DNA of 64,000 nt, from NCBI RefSeq assembly GCF_932526225.1, contig NC_064034.1, positions 18,660,927-18,724,926 on the forward strand. Reading direction: 5' to 3'. The position numbers and the translations under genes are program-made. Below are positions 62,216-64,000 of the stretch, one piece after another (within the stretch, counting starts at the first letter, position 1; each line of letters starts with the position of its first letter). The DNA is from Nematostella vectensis (taxonomy: Eukaryota > Cnidaria > Anthozoa > Actiniaria > Edwardsiidae). The notes beneath the pieces are model-generated. The model saw only the letters and a program-made list of their open reading frames with translations. It was not told the DNA's origin and ran no database searches.

Positions 62216-63181
62216 GTTATCTCAAAGATGCAGAACAAGAGAATAGATTCGTAAAATGGTTGTCAAGAAAATTCACTTCCCCAAACTTGCTGAATTGATT
62301 AAAACATGAGCAAAGTTATCTATCCGTCACATCATTGTTCTTTAACATGTTCGTTTTACACAGACAGTTCTTCTTTGGCTTTCGTTTTAAGGCAGTAGAC
62401 CCACAAGCGATGGAAGAGTTTCACGCTTCAGCCCTCAGCCATGTTTACTTCTCGACTCCGCAATGCATTTGGTCACGTGATCAATGTGACGTCATAACAT
62501 AAAACTGTTTTCCTTTTTTATGGGGATATTTGGCGATATCTTACTCTTTTTTCTCTAAATTATATTATTTCAAAAGCTCATGCTCTCTTGGTTCTCTATG
62601 TATATCATTTCAAAAGCTTATGCTCTCTTGGTTCTCTATGTATATAAAATAGTCATGCGTAGCTAATTATTTCGGTAAACAAAACAAGTCAAACCCCTAA
62701 AATGATGAAAATTATTTCAAATAAGGCAGTGAAAAAATAAAAATAGCACGCAGACAAACTCTTCGTTTTGCTTTTGAAGTAGCCCCTCACCACTCCCCAT
62801 AGAAAACGTTTTCGCTACATGAAGTCGAGGTTGGATAAGAGCCATCGCGAAATGGATTTGGTTACAAAATGGCTGTTTCGACAATCGTGACGCTGAAAGT
62901 GAAGGCGATTTTCTGACGTTTTTCTCCGCCATTCAGCAGTTATAATCACAATTAGATGAAGACAGGACTTTTTAATTGAGTCAACGTCTAGGTCTGCCAT
63001 ATCTTCGCGAAATCTTTGGAAATACCTGAAATTCTCACGGTGTGTTCTTTGATGGAAATCAGCATGATTTGAATAATACAAACATATTATAACTTACTTC
63101 CTTTTCGTGGTTATTCTCAATTATTTGAAGACAAAACCCTCATATTATCACTACAAAGAAATCGTAATAGAAGAGTCCACG
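62216..63181. other. Intergenic region between divergent genes
   Basis: It separates the minus-strand 250-residue gene from a plus-strand first exon. It contains a tandem duplication at 62567-62646 and should contain both promoters. No TATA box is convincing. The minus-strand frame at 62815-63081 is unsupported. Confidence 0.4.
62567..62646 (+). repeat. Two-copy tandem repeat of about 40 bp
   Basis: The words ATTTCAAAAGCT, ATGCTCTCTTGG and TTCTCTATGTATAT occur twice in a row. The copies differ by one base (AGCTC versus AGCTT). Confidence 0.8.
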
Positions 63182-63339
63182 ATGAACCCAAAGAAAGCTA
63201 AGAATGGACTGAGAAAGGAGGCGGATTCTGAACAACTTCTCGTCGCATACTCTGGCAACGAACAGGAAAGCGATTCGGACTCGGATAGAGTTCAACCACT
63301 TGAATTACCTCCTACCAGATTGCGGAGACCAAAAACGAG
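63182..63339 (+). CDS. Probable first coding exon of an unidentified gene (partial)
   Basis: It starts at the first ATG in the frame (MNPKKAKNGLRKEADS) and runs 52 codons plus two bases to a GTATAATT donor (GT at 63340-63341). The peptide has a basic start, an acidic serine stretch (NEQESDSDSDR) and a basic end (PTRLRRPKTR). A possible acceptor, TTTATCTTACAG ending at 63702, would add SVGCDMIQ... and reach a stop after about 14 residues, but it may not be the true next exon. No family is recognised. The gene probably continues right of the window. Confidence 0.4.
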
Positions 63340-64000
63340 GTATAATTCTTTACTATACGCTACTATATCTGCCTACATTATTTCTTGATTCACTTAAGTT
63401 TTTATTGTAATCTGTATTTAGTTACCTACTATTATGTATACTTATGAGGTATAAGTAACTTAAGTTATATTGAGTATTGGACGAATGCTGTGGTTGAAAA
63501 TTCCTTTACATTTCGGATTACAACTCTTATTAAAATACCCCATTATTTGTGTTACTATATACACCACGAATGTTATTTAAGAGTGATGGTTGATTAAATT
63601 ACGTTAGAAGACTTGTCAACTTTTCTAGAACAAACATGTCTAGGGATGTTATCGACTGCGTGAAAATATACAGTAACGATGTTTATACTCTTTATCTTAC
63701 AGCGTAGGATGTGATATGATCCAAAGAATATTTTATTCCTATTTTTGAATTTAGTTTTCAATAGTTTATTAGTCCAAAGGGATCTTGGGACCAGTGTTTC
63801 CAGTCTTCTCGGACAAGGACACTAAACCGGAGGTCCCGTCTCTTCAAGCTTCACTACACTAACCTGAACCGAAGGGACGTGAAAGAACCACTGGGGACGC
63901 AATAAACACTCTGGCAGTGACCACCCCTAGTGACAGTGCTTACTAACCGAGGGCCATATGTTAGAAAACTGTATATTCGGTTAAATATGCTACCCTCGAT
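63340..64000. other. Right end of window
   Basis: It contains the presumed first intron of the plus-strand gene and no recognised coding sequence. The last 220 bases are less AT-rich (AGGTCCCGTCTC, GACCACCCCTAGTGAC) and may be the edge of another repeat or exon. Confidence 0.35.

Overview
This is animal nuclear DNA: split genes with GT..AG introns, TATA promoters, polyadenylation signals, non-LTR retrotransposon remains and many short inverted-repeat transposons. The overall style fits an invertebrate, most likely an anthozoan cnidarian such as a sea anemone: AT-rich intergenic DNA, compact genes, Harbinger, mariner and Mutator-type MITEs, a CR1/L2-like LINE with a 2A-like motif, and invertebrate-type phospholipase. 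The taxon is inferred and was not tested.

Layout. 1-5.8 kb is mostly non-coding, with a cluster of ACCGGT motifs near its right end. 5.99-7.2 kb holds an intronless ATP-grasp enzyme gene with a clear TATA box and polyadenylation signal. 8.1-11.8 kb is a 44-bp satellite array with a 131-bp trimeric higher-order block. 12.6-15.4 kb is a decayed LINE. 15.4-29 kb is intergenic, with a second LINE RT fragment (minus strand, about 20 kb), several MITEs and a 780-bp long inverted repeat (26.3-27.1 kb). 29.1-32.2 kb is a complete small gene for a flavodoxin-like (NADPH-dependent FMN reductase fold) protein, with heat-shock elements, a CRE and a TATA box upstream. 36.56-38.63 kb is a two-exon gene for a secreted group III phospholipase A2-like protein with a very long charged N-terminal region and altered calcium-loop residues. 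38.9-41 kb is a cluster of MITEs.

42.9-57.5 kb on the minus strand is a complete 23-exon transportin (TNPO1/2) gene encoding 886 residues, with every exon junction in phase. Intron 15 contains a nested set of transposons whose innermost part is an expanded 21-bp minisatellite, and next to it a splice acceptor that has been copied several times. 58.8-62.2 kb, also minus strand, is a complete six-exon gene for an unrecognised 250-residue protein with an N-myristoylation-type start. A plus-strand first exon at 63.2 kb begins another gene that is not resolved before the window ends.

The genes do not form one pathway. Transportin is housekeeping nuclear import. The ATP-grasp and flavodoxin-like genes look like independently regulated small-molecule or stress genes, the second probably heat- or stress-inducible. 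The PLA2-like protein looks secreted and probably not a standard catalyst. The most unusual material is the nested intronic transposon and minisatellite, the duplicated acceptor, the long hairpin and the heat-shock-controlled flavodoxin-like gene.
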